Assembly (NCBI GenBank): GCA_021804195.1
Contig: JAJZKJ010000107.1
Coordinates: 1 to 7,174 of the forward strand
Reading direction: 5' to 3'
Source of the DNA: Acidobacteriota bacterium
Lineage (GTDB): Bacteria > Planctomycetota > Phycisphaerae > WQYP01 > JAJZKJ01
Length of the DNA stretch: 7,174 nt
A program made the translations under genes and the position numbers. Numbering within the stretch: the stretch's first letter is position 1; the number at the start of each line of letters is the position of its first letter. Shown here piece after piece: positions 1 through 6,370 of the stretch. The notes under the pieces are model-generated. The model did no database searches, was not told where the DNA came from, and saw nothing but the letters and a program-made list of their open reading frames with translations.

Positions 1-680
1 CAGGAGTCGGCTTCGAAGATCCAAGCGCGCCCTGGGGGACGAAATTCAATGGGATCACGGGTGCACCCAGCGGCATCTTCATGAACTACCGCGTCCCCTT
101 TTCGAAGGGTATTCGTGTCACTGCCGAGCTTCCCCCGACAACCGCGCGAGACACGCTGTTGTGGTGGATTGTCAGGGGCATCGAGAATCTGCCGCTTCAG
201 GTCTCCGGAATACAGCTGCCTGCTAACGCAAGGCTGCGGCTGCATAAAAAAGAAAACCTGACGGTCCAACCGCTGGAGGAGTTTGCACTTTGCGATCTTT
301 CCGGCGCGGGGATGCTTTTCATGGTCACGATGGCGGCAAGGAGCATCAACTTCGAATTCATGGAGGGCCAGATGCGGGCCTACTTCGGCAGCAGCCGAGA
401 ACCGCAATTCCTCTCCTCGGGACTCGAGGATTATTTCCTGGGGACATACTACTTCAATCGCGGGCTCTATCACCTTCCGCAGGCCGGCCTGACCCACAAG
501 AACGAAGACGACCACTCCTTCTCCGCCTATCGATTCCACGATATTGATCCGATCGTCTACTCCAGCGGATTGCGTCTGGCATGCCGCTGTGGCGAGAAGC
601 GGAACGGTCAGGTCTTCGGCACGACAGGCCATCCACGGTCAACTACTTACACGACGTATGTATGGACCTATGAGTGGTGA
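1..680 (+). CDS. Glycoside hydrolase family 172 (DUF2961) protein, 5'-truncated
   Basis: The reading frame (codons from base 3) is open to the left edge, so the gene starts outside the window; the ATG at 81 is internal because 26 family-like residues precede it. About 225 residues are visible, against my recollection of roughly 350-400 for the family. DUF2961/GH172 hallmarks are in order: a GAPSGIFMNYRVPF segment, FMEG with Glu at 363-365, SSGLEDYFLGTYYF with Glu at 426-428, SAYRFHDIDPI, and a final VWTYEW before TGA. The two glutamates are 21 residues apart, matching the catalytic pair I recall for the difructose dianhydride I hydrolase (Glu270/Glu291). Characterised members act on fructofuranosyl or arabinofuranosyl linkages; the substrate here cannot be read from sequence. 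A signal peptide, if any, lies off-window. Hand-counted GC over 121-660 is about 57%, below the neighbouring DNA. The gene is convergent with bshB1 and no clear terminator was seen in 681-787. Confidence 0.88.
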   Translation, partial: GVGFEDPSAPWGTKFNGITGAPSGIFMNYRVPFSKGIRVTAELPPTTARDTLLWWIVRGIENLPLQVSGIQLPANARLRLHKKENLTVQPLEEFALCDLSGAGMLFMVTMAARSINFEFMEGQMRAYFGSSREPQFLSSGLEDYFLGTYYFNRGLYHLPQAGLTHKNEDDHSFSAYRFHDIDPIVYSSGLRLACRCGEKRNGQVFGTTGHPRSTTYTTYVWTYEW

Positions 681-787
681 GGGGCTCATTCAGGATTGAT
701 TGGTCGTCAACACCCGGCCAAAACCACGACAGCGGGAGTCCCGGTCATTGCATCCACCTTAAAGAGAGCGGGGCTAACCATTTATTT

Positions 788-1531
788 CTAATACGGCGTA
801 ATAATGCCGCCCTGGGTGAAAGTGTCGTAATCGAGATCGCGCGGCTCGCGGGCCGCCAGCGGGGTGGGGGAAATAAACGGCTCGCCATACCGCACCCCGG
901 CCAGCATGCCAAAATACCGCGCCAGCGCCTCGACCCGCGGCCGGATTTCCGCCGCTGCGGGAAAAATCCGCTTCCCCGCCGGCTGGTCGGCATATTGCGA
1001 GCCATACGCCTCGAGCGCCCGCATGCGGGTTTCAAACTGTTCGCTGATATCCATGATCAGGCTGGGCGCGCGCCGGGCATAGAGCGAGGCATAGAGCACG
1101 GTGCGCGGCCGGAAGGCTTCCTCCCCGCCCGGCAGCTTCAGCCGCTTCAGTCCCGCCAGAAAAGCTGCCTTGTACCCCAGTTTGCCGGCCATGGCGTGGT
1201 CGGGATGCCGGGCCTGGGGATATGGCACAAGCAGCACTCGCGGCCGCAGCTTGCGCAGCACGGCCGCAATGGCGCGCAGATACTCCTGGCGCATTTCCAG
1301 CCCGCCGTCGGGCAAGTCCAGATTGCCCCGCCAGCTCACTTGCAGCAGTTTCGCCGCCCGGGCCGCCTCGCGGGCGCGCTCCTGGGCCGTGCCGCGGGTG
1401 CCCATTTCTCCCGCCGTCAAATCCAGGATCCCGGTGCGGGCGCCCTGCCCGGCCATGCGCAGCAGCGTGCCGCCGCAGGTCTGCTCCACATCATCCCGGT
1501 GCGCCGCCAGCGCTAATAGATCAAGTTCCAT
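788..1531 (-). CDS. bshB1: Bacillithiol biosynthesis deacetylase BshB1 (LmbE-like, PIG-L family)
   Basis: Predicted zinc-dependent deacetylase of 247 residues, the normal size for BshB1. It would remove the acetyl group from GlcNAc-malate, the second step of bacillithiol synthesis, in the cytoplasm. Visible motifs are AHRDDVE (residues 10-16), DLTAGEMGTRGTAQER (37-52), the RPRVLLVPYPQARHPDH stretch ending at His112, and AAFLAGLKRL just after it. By family analogy His11, Asp14 and His112 bind zinc and Asp13 is the catalytic base; this assignment is inferred. The usual Pro of AHPDD is Arg here. The start is ATG 1531-1529 because BshB1 proteins begin with an M-x-L/x-D-L-L strand; a longer frame to TTG at 1582 adds 17 unrelated residues. 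No strong Shine-Dalgarno sequence precedes the ATG. bshA and bshC are not in the window. A different LmbE-family deacetylase is the main alternative, but the DLTAGEMGTRGT block favours BshB1. Confidence 0.9.
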   Translation of the reverse strand: MELDLLALAAHRDDVEQTCGGTLLRMAGQGARTGILDLTAGEMGTRGTAQERAREAARAAKLLQVSWRGNLDLPDGGLEMRQEYLRAIAAVLRKLRPRVLLVPYPQARHPDHAMAGKLGYKAAFLAGLKRLKLPGGEEAFRPRTVLYASLYARRAPSLIMDISEQFETRMRALEAYGSQYADQPAGKRIFPAAAEIRPRVEALARYFGMLAGVRYGEPFISPTPLAAREPRDLDYDTFTQGGIITPY

Positions 1532-1757
1532 GTTTACAGAATCAGATGAATGTACGGCCTGGCCGCCGATCACCCCGGTCAAGCGCCCGCGCCAGTTTTT
1601 TTAACAGGGATTCGAACATTGACGGCTCGCGCGAGGGCGATTTTCATGGGCAAATCGGCCAGCAGATCCCGGCCGTGCCAGCGGCCCAGAGCCAGTGGCT
1701 TCGCCACTAAATGCCGACGCGCGCGGATCGCGGCCCACCCCATTGTACGATGGCAAT
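1532..1757. other. Divergent intergenic region between bshB1 and the reductase gene
   Basis: This 226-base spacer should hold the promoters of both flanking genes. I see no convincing gene in it. It contains a perfect short hairpin at 1694-1708 (listed separately). On the plus strand TTGACG at 1619-1624 is followed after 17 bases by TTTCAT at 1642-1647, a possible but weak promoter, and TACGAT at 1746-1751 lies right before the reductase start. On the minus strand nothing better than isolated matches was found for bshB1. If the reductase started at the alternative ATG at 1695, the hairpin would overlap its start codon. Confidence 0.5.
1694..1708. repeat. Short perfect inverted repeat (6-bp stem, 3-base loop)
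   Basis: AGTGGC at 1694-1699 and GCCACT at 1703-1708 form a perfect 6-bp stem around a TTC loop. No T-run follows on either strand, so it is not a standard intrinsic terminator. It sits in the divergent spacer, about 50 bases upstream of the preferred reductase start. It may be a copy of a dispersed palindrome or a chance structure; only one copy is visible in this window. Confidence 0.4.
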
Positions 1758-2528
1758 ATGCCTGCTCGTGCTCCCGCCGCCCCGCCCCGCGCCGCTTTGC
1801 CGTTGGCGGGTAAAACCGCGCTCGTCACCGGCGGCGCCCAGCGCATCGGCCGCGCCATTGCCCTGGAGCTGGCCGCCGCCGGCGCCGATGTGGCGTTTAC
1901 CTGGCTCACCTCCCAGGCCGCCGCCGCCCGCACCCTGCGCGAAATTGAGCGGCGCGGCGCGCGCGGTCTGGCCCTGCGCATGGATGTCACCCGCCCGGCT
2001 CAGATCCGCCGTGTCTTTGCGCGCATCGCCCGCGCCTGGGGCCGGCTCGATGTGCTGGTCAACAATGCCGGCATCTATGAAGCCTCGGGCTTTGCCTCAC
2101 TGCCGCTGGCCGATTGGCGGCGCATGCTGGAGGTGAACTTAACCGGACCTTTTCTGGTCAGCCAAACCGCCCTGCCGCTGCTGCAGCGTGCCCGCCCAGG
2201 CCGCATTATTCATCTCACCTCGCTGGGCGCCACGCAGGCTTTCCCCCATCACGCCCATTACTGCGCCGCCAAAGCCGGCCTCGATCATCTCACCCGGGTC
2301 ATGGCCAAAGCCCTGGCGCCCGGCATCCAGGTCAACGCCGTCGCGCCCGGCATGATCGCCGGCGACCGCGCCCCCGCGGCCTGGGAACGCAAACTGGCGC
2401 GCACCACCCCCATGCGCCGCCCCGGCCAGGCCGCGGAGGTTGCCCGCGCGGTGCTGTTTTTTGCCGCCGGCCCGGAGTTCATCACCGGCCAGTCGCTATT
2501 GGTGGATGGCGGGCTGATCCTCGCCTGA
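1758..2528 (+). CDS. SDR-family NAD(P)-dependent oxidoreductase (FabG / pteridine-reductase-like)
   Basis: Classical short-chain dehydrogenase/reductase of 256 residues, a single Rossmann domain. It shows the nucleotide-binding loop TGGAQRIG (24-31), an acidic residue after the fourth strand (Asp76), NNAG (102-105), Asn127, Ser155 in HLTS, and Tyr168-x-x-x-Lys172 in HYCAAKAG, so the Asn-Ser-Tyr-Lys tetrad is complete. The C-terminal ITGQSLLVDGG (242-252) is typical of FabG-like enzymes. The third glycine of TGxxxGIG is Arg, a substitution common in pteridine reductases (PTR1/FolM), but the catalytic Ser is present where PTR1 has Asp, so the substrate remains open: a 3-oxoacyl, sugar or pteridine carbonyl are all possible. 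An Ala/Pro-rich tail of about 16 residues precedes the fold. The start at 1758 gives a normal SDR length; an in-frame ATG at 1695 would add 21 residues of no family character. Neither start has a clear Shine-Dalgarno sequence. The gene is divergent from bshB1 and convergent with pal. Confidence 0.87.
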   Translation: MPARAPAAPPRAALPLAGKTALVTGGAQRIGRAIALELAAAGADVAFTWLTSQAAAARTLREIERRGARGLALRMDVTRPAQIRRVFARIARAWGRLDVLVNNAGIYEASGFASLPLADWRRMLEVNLTGPFLVSQTALPLLQRARPGRIIHLTSLGATQAFPHHAHYCAAKAGLDHLTRVMAKALAPGIQVNAVAPGMIAGDRAPAAWERKLARTTPMRRPGQAAEVARAVLFFAAGPEFITGQSLLVDGGLILA

Positions 2529-2551
2529 TCGGCGCTTCCTGGCTGCATCGT

Positions 2552-2592
2552 AAAAAAAAGGCTGCCCCATATGGAGCAGCCTTTCATTTTTT
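2552..2592. terminator. Bidirectional intrinsic terminator between the reductase gene and pal
   Basis: A perfect 9-bp stem (AAAGGCTGC at 2557-2565 with GCAGCCTTT at 2576-2584) encloses a 10-base loop that can add two more C-G pairs. On the plus strand the stem is followed by TTT, CA and a run of six T; on the minus strand the eight A at 2552-2559 read as a T-run directly after the stem. It lies 23 bases past the reductase stop and 29 bases past the pal stop, so it can end both convergent transcripts. Confidence 0.9.
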
Positions 2593-2621
2593 CAGCCGCC
2601 CGCGCGGCTTAGGTTAGCGGT

Positions 2622-3395
2622 TTATTGACCACTGTTCGACTGCATGCTGATGTGGTCAACGCGGTTCTGCTGGTAGCATTCCGAAGTCGAAGCGGTGCAC
2701 AGCGGATAACCCGGAATGGCTTCCTTGCCGTAGCTGATGGTCCGGATGCGGCTGGCGTCCACGCCCAGCGCGATCAGGAATTTGCGGGCCGCGTCGGCGC
2801 GGCGATCGCCCAGACCCATGTTGTATTCCGCGCTGCCGCGGGCGTCGCAGTGGCCGGCGATCAGAATATCCACGCCGGCATGAGCCTTCAGCCAGTCGGC
2901 ATCGGTGGTGAGCGCCTGGCGGGCGTCGGCCCGCAGCGCCGATTTGTCATAGTCGAAATACACGTCCCGCACGTTTTCTTTGAACAGCTCCGAAATCGGA
3001 GTCTGCACCACGGGCGGCGGCGGCGGCGGCGGCGGCGGCGCGGTCACCGTGACCCGCACGCTGGCGTTGGCGGCTTTGCCATCGGCATTGGTGGCCACGA
3101 CTTCATAGTCGGTGGACTCCGTCGGGGTAACATCCTGGGAACCGCTCAGGTTCACGCGGGTGCCATTCAGGGTGACCGAAACCGCATGATCCGAGGTCCA
3201 GGTCAGAGTGCTGGTCTGGCCCCGCTGGATGGCGGTCGGGTTGGCGTTCAGGCTCACCGTCGGCAGAGGCGCCGGGGCGGGCGGGGGTGGGGCCGGCGGC
3301 GCCGGCGCGGGTTTATGCCCGCAGGCCGCCAGTCCGAACATAAGCAGCAATCCGCCGGCATAGACCGGCAGTTTACGTAAGTGGGCACGAGTCAT
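2622..3395 (-). CDS. pal: Peptidoglycan-associated lipoprotein Pal with an added Ig-like domain
   Basis: Outer-membrane lipoprotein of 257 residues that anchors the outer membrane to peptidoglycan and partners TolB. Residues 1-24 form a lipoprotein signal peptide ending in a LAAC lipobox with Cys25 as the predicted lipidated residue. Then come a Pro/Ala-rich linker (28-45), an Ig-like beta domain (about 46-118, with ANPTAIQRGQTSTLTW), a run of nine Pro (120-128), and an OmpA C-terminal domain (about 143-252). The OmpA domain has DVYFDYDKSAL, GHCDARGSAEYN and the NxxLxxxRA signature. Asp184 and Arg199 are spaced like the Asp/Arg pair that binds diaminopimelate in OmpA domains. It also carries Cys233 and Cys240, seven residues apart, a possible disulfide. 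The start at 3395 is set by GGAGGA nine bases upstream; a longer frame to 3431 has no such site. E. coli Pal is about 173 residues, so the extra length is the Ig-like domain and linkers. It is the last gene of the tol-pal cluster. Confidence 0.93.
   Translation of the reverse strand: MTRAHLRKLPVYAGGLLLMFGLAACGHKPAPAPPAPPPPAPAPLPTVSLNANPTAIQRGQTSTLTWTSDHAVSVTLNGTRVNLSGSQDVTPTESTDYEVVATNADGKAANASVRVTVTAPPPPPPPPPVVQTPISELFKENVRDVYFDYDKSALRADARQALTTDADWLKAHAGVDILIAGHCDARGSAEYNMGLGDRRADAARKFLIALGVDASRIRTISYGKEAIPGYPLCTASTSECYQQNRVDHISMQSNSGQ
3013..3039. repeat. (GGC)9 trinucleotide tract encoding poly-proline in pal
   Basis: Nine uninterrupted GGC units on the plus strand read as a run of CC-G-type proline codons on the coding (minus) strand, giving the poly-Pro linker at residues 120-128 of Pal. 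An uninterrupted trinucleotide run of this kind can change in unit number by replication slippage without shifting the frame. Confidence 0.85.
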
Positions 3396-3404
3396 TTCAG
3401 TTTT

Positions 3405-3410
3405 TCCTCC
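3405..3410 (-). promoter_or_regulatory. Strong Shine-Dalgarno site of pal
   Basis: The minus strand reads GGAGGA here, nine bases before the ATG at 3395-3393. It is the best ribosome binding site in the window and selects the 257-residue Pal over the version starting at 3431. Confidence 0.85.
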
Positions 3411-3426
3411 GTCGCGAGCTCGCTGG

Positions 3427-3460
3427 CTCATAATTTAAAGTTTTTACTGCTGTCAATCAA
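3427..3460 (-). promoter_or_regulatory. Candidate sigma-70-type promoter for pal
   Basis: Two overlapping readings are possible on the minus strand. One is TTGACA (3456-3451), a perfect -35 box, then 18 bases and TATGAG (3432-3427). The other is TTGATT (3460-3455), 17 bases and TAAATT (3437-3432). Both fall in the 126-base tolB-pal gap and would start transcription a short way upstream of the pal ribosome binding site. This suggests pal is transcribed both from the operon and on its own. Prediction from consensus only. Confidence 0.5.
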
Positions 3461-3521
3461 GAGTCTTTCACAAACCCATCATCCGCCATCTGGTCCGGCC
3501 ATTATAATTCATTGCCGCCGT

Positions 3522-4925
3522 TTACTTCTGTGACCAATTAGGCATCTGGTTGCTGCCCCGGCTGGTCAACTCGGCCGGGCTGGAGCCGTCGGCCAGCATG
3601 GTGAACAACTGCCAGTGCCCCGGCCGGCCTGAGGTAAACACCACGTGCCGTCCGTCGGGCGCCCAGCTGGGAAAGTCGTTCCTCTGTCCATTATGAGTCA
3701 ATTGTATGTAATTCCGGGTAGCTAAATCCATCAGGTAAATATCATAAGCGCCGCCGTTCCCTTCCCCGCCCCCGGTCCGCCGCCAGGAAAAAGCCAGTAA
3801 CTGCCCGTTGGGCGACCAGGCCGGACTCACCGCATACCCGCCCGTCGTCAACACCTGCTGGTTGGTGCCGTCGGCATCCATGGTGTAGATCTGGGGCAGG
3901 CCGCTGCGGTCGCTTTCAAAGGCGATCTGCGCCCCGGTCTTGGGATTCCAGACCGGGGCGATATTGACGCTGCGGGAAAATGTGAGCTGTTTGAGGCCAT
4001 AGCCGTCGGCGTGCACGGTATAGATTTCCGGGTAGCCGGTATGATGCAGATCGGCGGAAAATGCCAGCTTTTTCCCGTCGGGGGACCAGGCTGGGGTGGC
4101 GATAAAGCCGCGCCAGCGCGGAAACCGCACATAGCGGTTGGAGATCAGCGAATAGATCCAGATTTCCGGAGTCCCGCTGGCATAGCTGATGAAGGCGATT
4201 CTATGGCCGTTGGGTGAAATCCGCGGCGAATAGCAGATGCTGTGCAGATGCGTGATCTGCCGTTTGTTCTGGCCGTCGTAATCCATCAGCCAGACTTCCT
4301 TATGGCCGGTGCGGTTGCTGATATAAGCGATTTTCGTGGTGGCAATGCCCACGCCGCCGCCCAGCGCCGCGACAATGGCGTTGGCGAATTCATGGGCCAT
4401 CATTTCCGCCGCCGCCGGCGAGGGCTGGTCGGTATAGCGCTTGCCCAGCACGAAGGGCGAGGCCGGCTGGGTCACATCGTAGAGATAGCCTTCAATCTGC
4501 AACACCCCGTTCACCACGACCACATTGCCAAACACCAGCCGCTGTGCCTCGGACGGTGGACTGGCCCAGCTTTGCAGGCTGGCCGCATTCAGATCCGACG
4601 GCTGCCCGGGATTGCCGGCGGGATACAGGCTGGGGCTGATCATCACCACCAGGCCGCTCTGGTACAGATCGTTCCACAGGGTTTTATGAAATATCTGCTG
4701 CATGTTCAGCGCCTGATTGCCGCCCTGTGGGGTGGTGAAGTCCGGCAGCGCCAGACTGATTTTTTTGGTGCCCGTAATGGCCAGCGTCAGTTGTGAGCCA
4801 CTCTGCGCCCGCACCGCCGGGACGACGGCGCCCAGGCAGATCAAAAGGCAAAATAAGGCCGCCCCAAAGCGGCCCATTCCCGGTGAAGAACGTTGTTTCG
4901 GTGTCATGGTTTGCCGAGCTTTCAT
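3522..4925 (-). CDS. tolB: Tol-Pal system beta-propeller protein TolB
   Basis: Periplasmic protein of 467 residues that binds Pal and the TolA-type protein. A Sec signal peptide is visible (basic N-terminus, hydrophobic stretch about 21-36, AVRA cleavage-like site near residue 40). The TolB N-terminal alpha/beta domain follows (about 44-190), beginning LTLAITGTKKISLALPDF. The C-terminal half is a six-bladed propeller, with blade motifs at about 233-247, 277-290, 323-337, 367-380, 418-432 and a final partial motif at 461-466, mostly of the form PxWSPDGxxxAF. Length is slightly above E. coli TolB (about 430). Its ATG (4925-4923) overlaps the TGA of the upstream TonB/TolA-like gene as ATGA, which implies translational coupling and supports this start; an ATG seven codons in is an alternative. 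No strong Shine-Dalgarno site is seen. A perfect -10-like TATAAT lies 16 bases beyond the stop. Confidence 0.96.
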   Translation of the reverse strand: MKARQTMTPKQRSSPGMGRFGAALFCLLICLGAVVPAVRAQSGSQLTLAITGTKKISLALPDFTTPQGGNQALNMQQIFHKTLWNDLYQSGLVVMISPSLYPAGNPGQPSDLNAASLQSWASPPSEAQRLVFGNVVVVNGVLQIEGYLYDVTQPASPFVLGKRYTDQPSPAAAEMMAHEFANAIVAALGGGVGIATTKIAYISNRTGHKEVWLMDYDGQNKRQITHLHSICYSPRISPNGHRIAFISYASGTPEIWIYSLISNRYVRFPRWRGFIATPAWSPDGKKLAFSADLHHTGYPEIYTVHADGYGLKQLTFSRSVNIAPVWNPKTGAQIAFESDRSGLPQIYTMDADGTNQQVLTTGGYAVSPAWSPNGQLLAFSWRRTGGGEGNGGAYDIYLMDLATRNYIQLTHNGQRNDFPSWAPDGRHVVFTSGRPGHWQLFTMLADGSSPAELTSRGSNQMPNWSQK

Positions 4926-5743
4926 TGCAATTCAAACGAGACTTCCACCCGCAGCGTGTCCGGGGCATAGCCGGCCGGCAGGGGAAAGCGCTCGCTGGCC
5001 GCCATCTGCTGCACCGCGTGCAGCGCCATTCCATCGAGCGAGCCAATGCCGCTGCGCTGGCCGAAGCCGATATCATAAATCTGGCCGGCGCGATTCAGCG
5101 TAAAGACAATAAATACCAGACGTCCTACCGGCGCCGAGGGATCCCGGTATTGTTGGTTCCAATAATAGCCCAGCCGGTTGCGCAGTTGATTGACCCATGC
5201 CGTGTAGAGAGTGCCGAAGGTGGCATCGCCAAACGACATGCCGCCGCCGCCGCCCACTCCCTGACCCGACATGCTGTAGGTAAACGAAGCCGGTCCTCCC
5301 GCGCCATACATGGCCCGGCGGTGCCGCCTTCGGCGCACCTCCGCCTGCTGCATGCGGCGCAGCTCCTCGGCCGCCTGCCGGCGCGAATGCAGCCGCGGCG
5401 GCTTGGGCGCGGGCAGCCGGATCGCATGCGGCAGCGGCCGTGGCGGGGGATGGGGAATGGTTTTGGTCAAACCGGGAATAGAATTGGCCAGCCGGTTGCG
5501 CGTGTCATTCACCGTCGGCGCCGGCATCGGCACCGAGCCGCCGGGAATTTTCGAAACCAGGGTGGCCTGCAGCGCCGTGCCGCCCGCGCCGCCCGGGTGC
5601 TTCCCGCCAAATGGAATCTTTTCCAGCCATAGCCCCGCCCATAACCCCAGAAACAGTAACCCGCCGTGGGCCAGGCACGACAGCAGCAGACTGCCCGCCC
5701 AACCGGGCTCGCTGCGGCTGCGGTGTGTCGTGGGGGTTGGCAT
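4922..5743 (-). CDS. TonB/TolA-like energy-transducing periplasmic protein
   Basis: This 273-residue protein holds the tolA position between tolR and tolB. Residues 17-40 form the single N-terminal membrane anchor, and within it Ser22 and His26 (SCLAH) match the Ser-x3-His motif that TonB and TolA use to contact the TolQ/ExbB motor. The periplasmic part has a Gly/Pro-rich segment (45-118), an Arg/Glu-rich, probably helical stretch (119-144), a Gly run (161-168) and a TonB-type C-terminal domain (about 175-273) with WNQQY, GRLVFIVFTLNRAGQI and a closing VEVSFELQ strand. E. coli TolA (about 421 residues) has a long Ala/Lys-rich helix that is absent, so this is a short TonB-like substitute. Its role, bridging the motor to TolB/Pal, is inferred from location. 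The ATG at 5743 is the only sensible start; no Shine-Dalgarno site precedes it, and a hairpin with a T-run lies there instead. Its stop overlaps the tolB start. Confidence 0.88.
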   Translation of the reverse strand: MPTPTTHRSRSEPGWAGSLLLSCLAHGGLLFLGLWAGLWLEKIPFGGKHPGGAGGTALQATLVSKIPGGSVPMPAPTVNDTRNRLANSIPGLTKTIPHPPPRPLPHAIRLPAPKPPRLHSRRQAAEELRRMQQAEVRRRRHRRAMYGAGGPASFTYSMSGQGVGGGGGMSFGDATFGTLYTAWVNQLRNRLGYYWNQQYRDPSAPVGRLVFIVFTLNRAGQIYDIGFGQRSGIGSLDGMALHAVQQMAASERFPLPAGYAPDTLRVEVSFELQ

Positions 5744-5745
5744 GG

Positions 5746-5769
5746 AAAAAATTGGCGCGGTACGCGGCC
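5746..5769 (-). terminator. Terminator-like hairpin and T-run just before the TolA-like start (tentative)
   Basis: On the minus strand GGC-C-GCG (5769-5763) can pair with CGC-GCC (5759-5754) around a TAC loop with one bulged C, followed by AA and six T (5751-5746), two bases before the ATG of the TolA-like gene. Shape and T-run match a weak intrinsic terminator or attenuator, though the stem is short and imperfect. In an operon it would cause only partial termination; it could also control ribosome access to the start codon. Confidence 0.3.
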
Positions 5770-5775
5770 GGGGCC

Positions 5776-6195
<420 letters not shown>

Positions 6196-6370
6196 GGTTT
6201 TTGCTCCGGTTGATCAATCGTTCACTGGTTCACCGAGTCATGCCGCGGCGGCAAGAGAAGCGGGCAGTGCCCGGTGGAATGCGCGCGCCATCCACGGCCT
6301 GCGAAGTTGATGCGTGGGGAGGGCCGGGCGGATTCCAGCGCCGCTCCGCGATGCTGATCCCTGCGCCACA
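6196..6370. other. Long tolQ-tolR spacer
   Basis: A gap of 175 bases separates genes that are usually adjacent or overlapping. The tolR ribosome binding site (GGAG, 6207-6204) is at its end. A 5-bp perfect hairpin CGGGC-AGT-GCCCG lies at 6261-6273 without a T-run. The only minus-strand reading frame covering much of it (stop at 6238) extends into tolQ in another frame and looks like a shadow. No promoter, RNA gene or protein I recognise. Confidence 0.5.

Noticed and set aside
721..787. Possible terminator between the hydrolase and bshB1 (CGGG-AGT-CCCG hairpin at about 733-743).
   Set aside because: The stem is only four base pairs with a mismatch beyond it and no adjacent T-run on either strand.
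674..1516. Long plus-strand open frame (280 codons) opposite bshB1.
   Set aside because: Low-complexity Arg/Gly/Pro/Gln composition with no recognisable motif; it is the antisense shadow of a high-GC gene.
1601..1625. The minus strand reads GTTCGAATCCC near 1606-1616, resembling the T-loop of a tRNA.
   Set aside because: The flanking bases do not form the required 5-bp T-stem, and no anticodon arm, D arm or acceptor stem could be found at the right distance.
2114..2617. Alternative-frame open frame overlapping the reductase and the terminator.
   Set aside because: His/Arg/Pro-rich out-of-frame shadow that runs through a clear intrinsic terminator.
2625..3380. Long plus-strand open frame (251 codons) opposite pal.
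   Set aside because: Includes a long Arg run that is the antisense of the poly-Pro codons; no family resemblance and no ribosome binding site considered convincing.
4793..5632. Plus-strand open frame (279 codons) opposite tolB and the TolA-like gene.
   Set aside because: Arg/Ala/Pro-rich shadow spanning the junction of two well-supported genes on the other strand.
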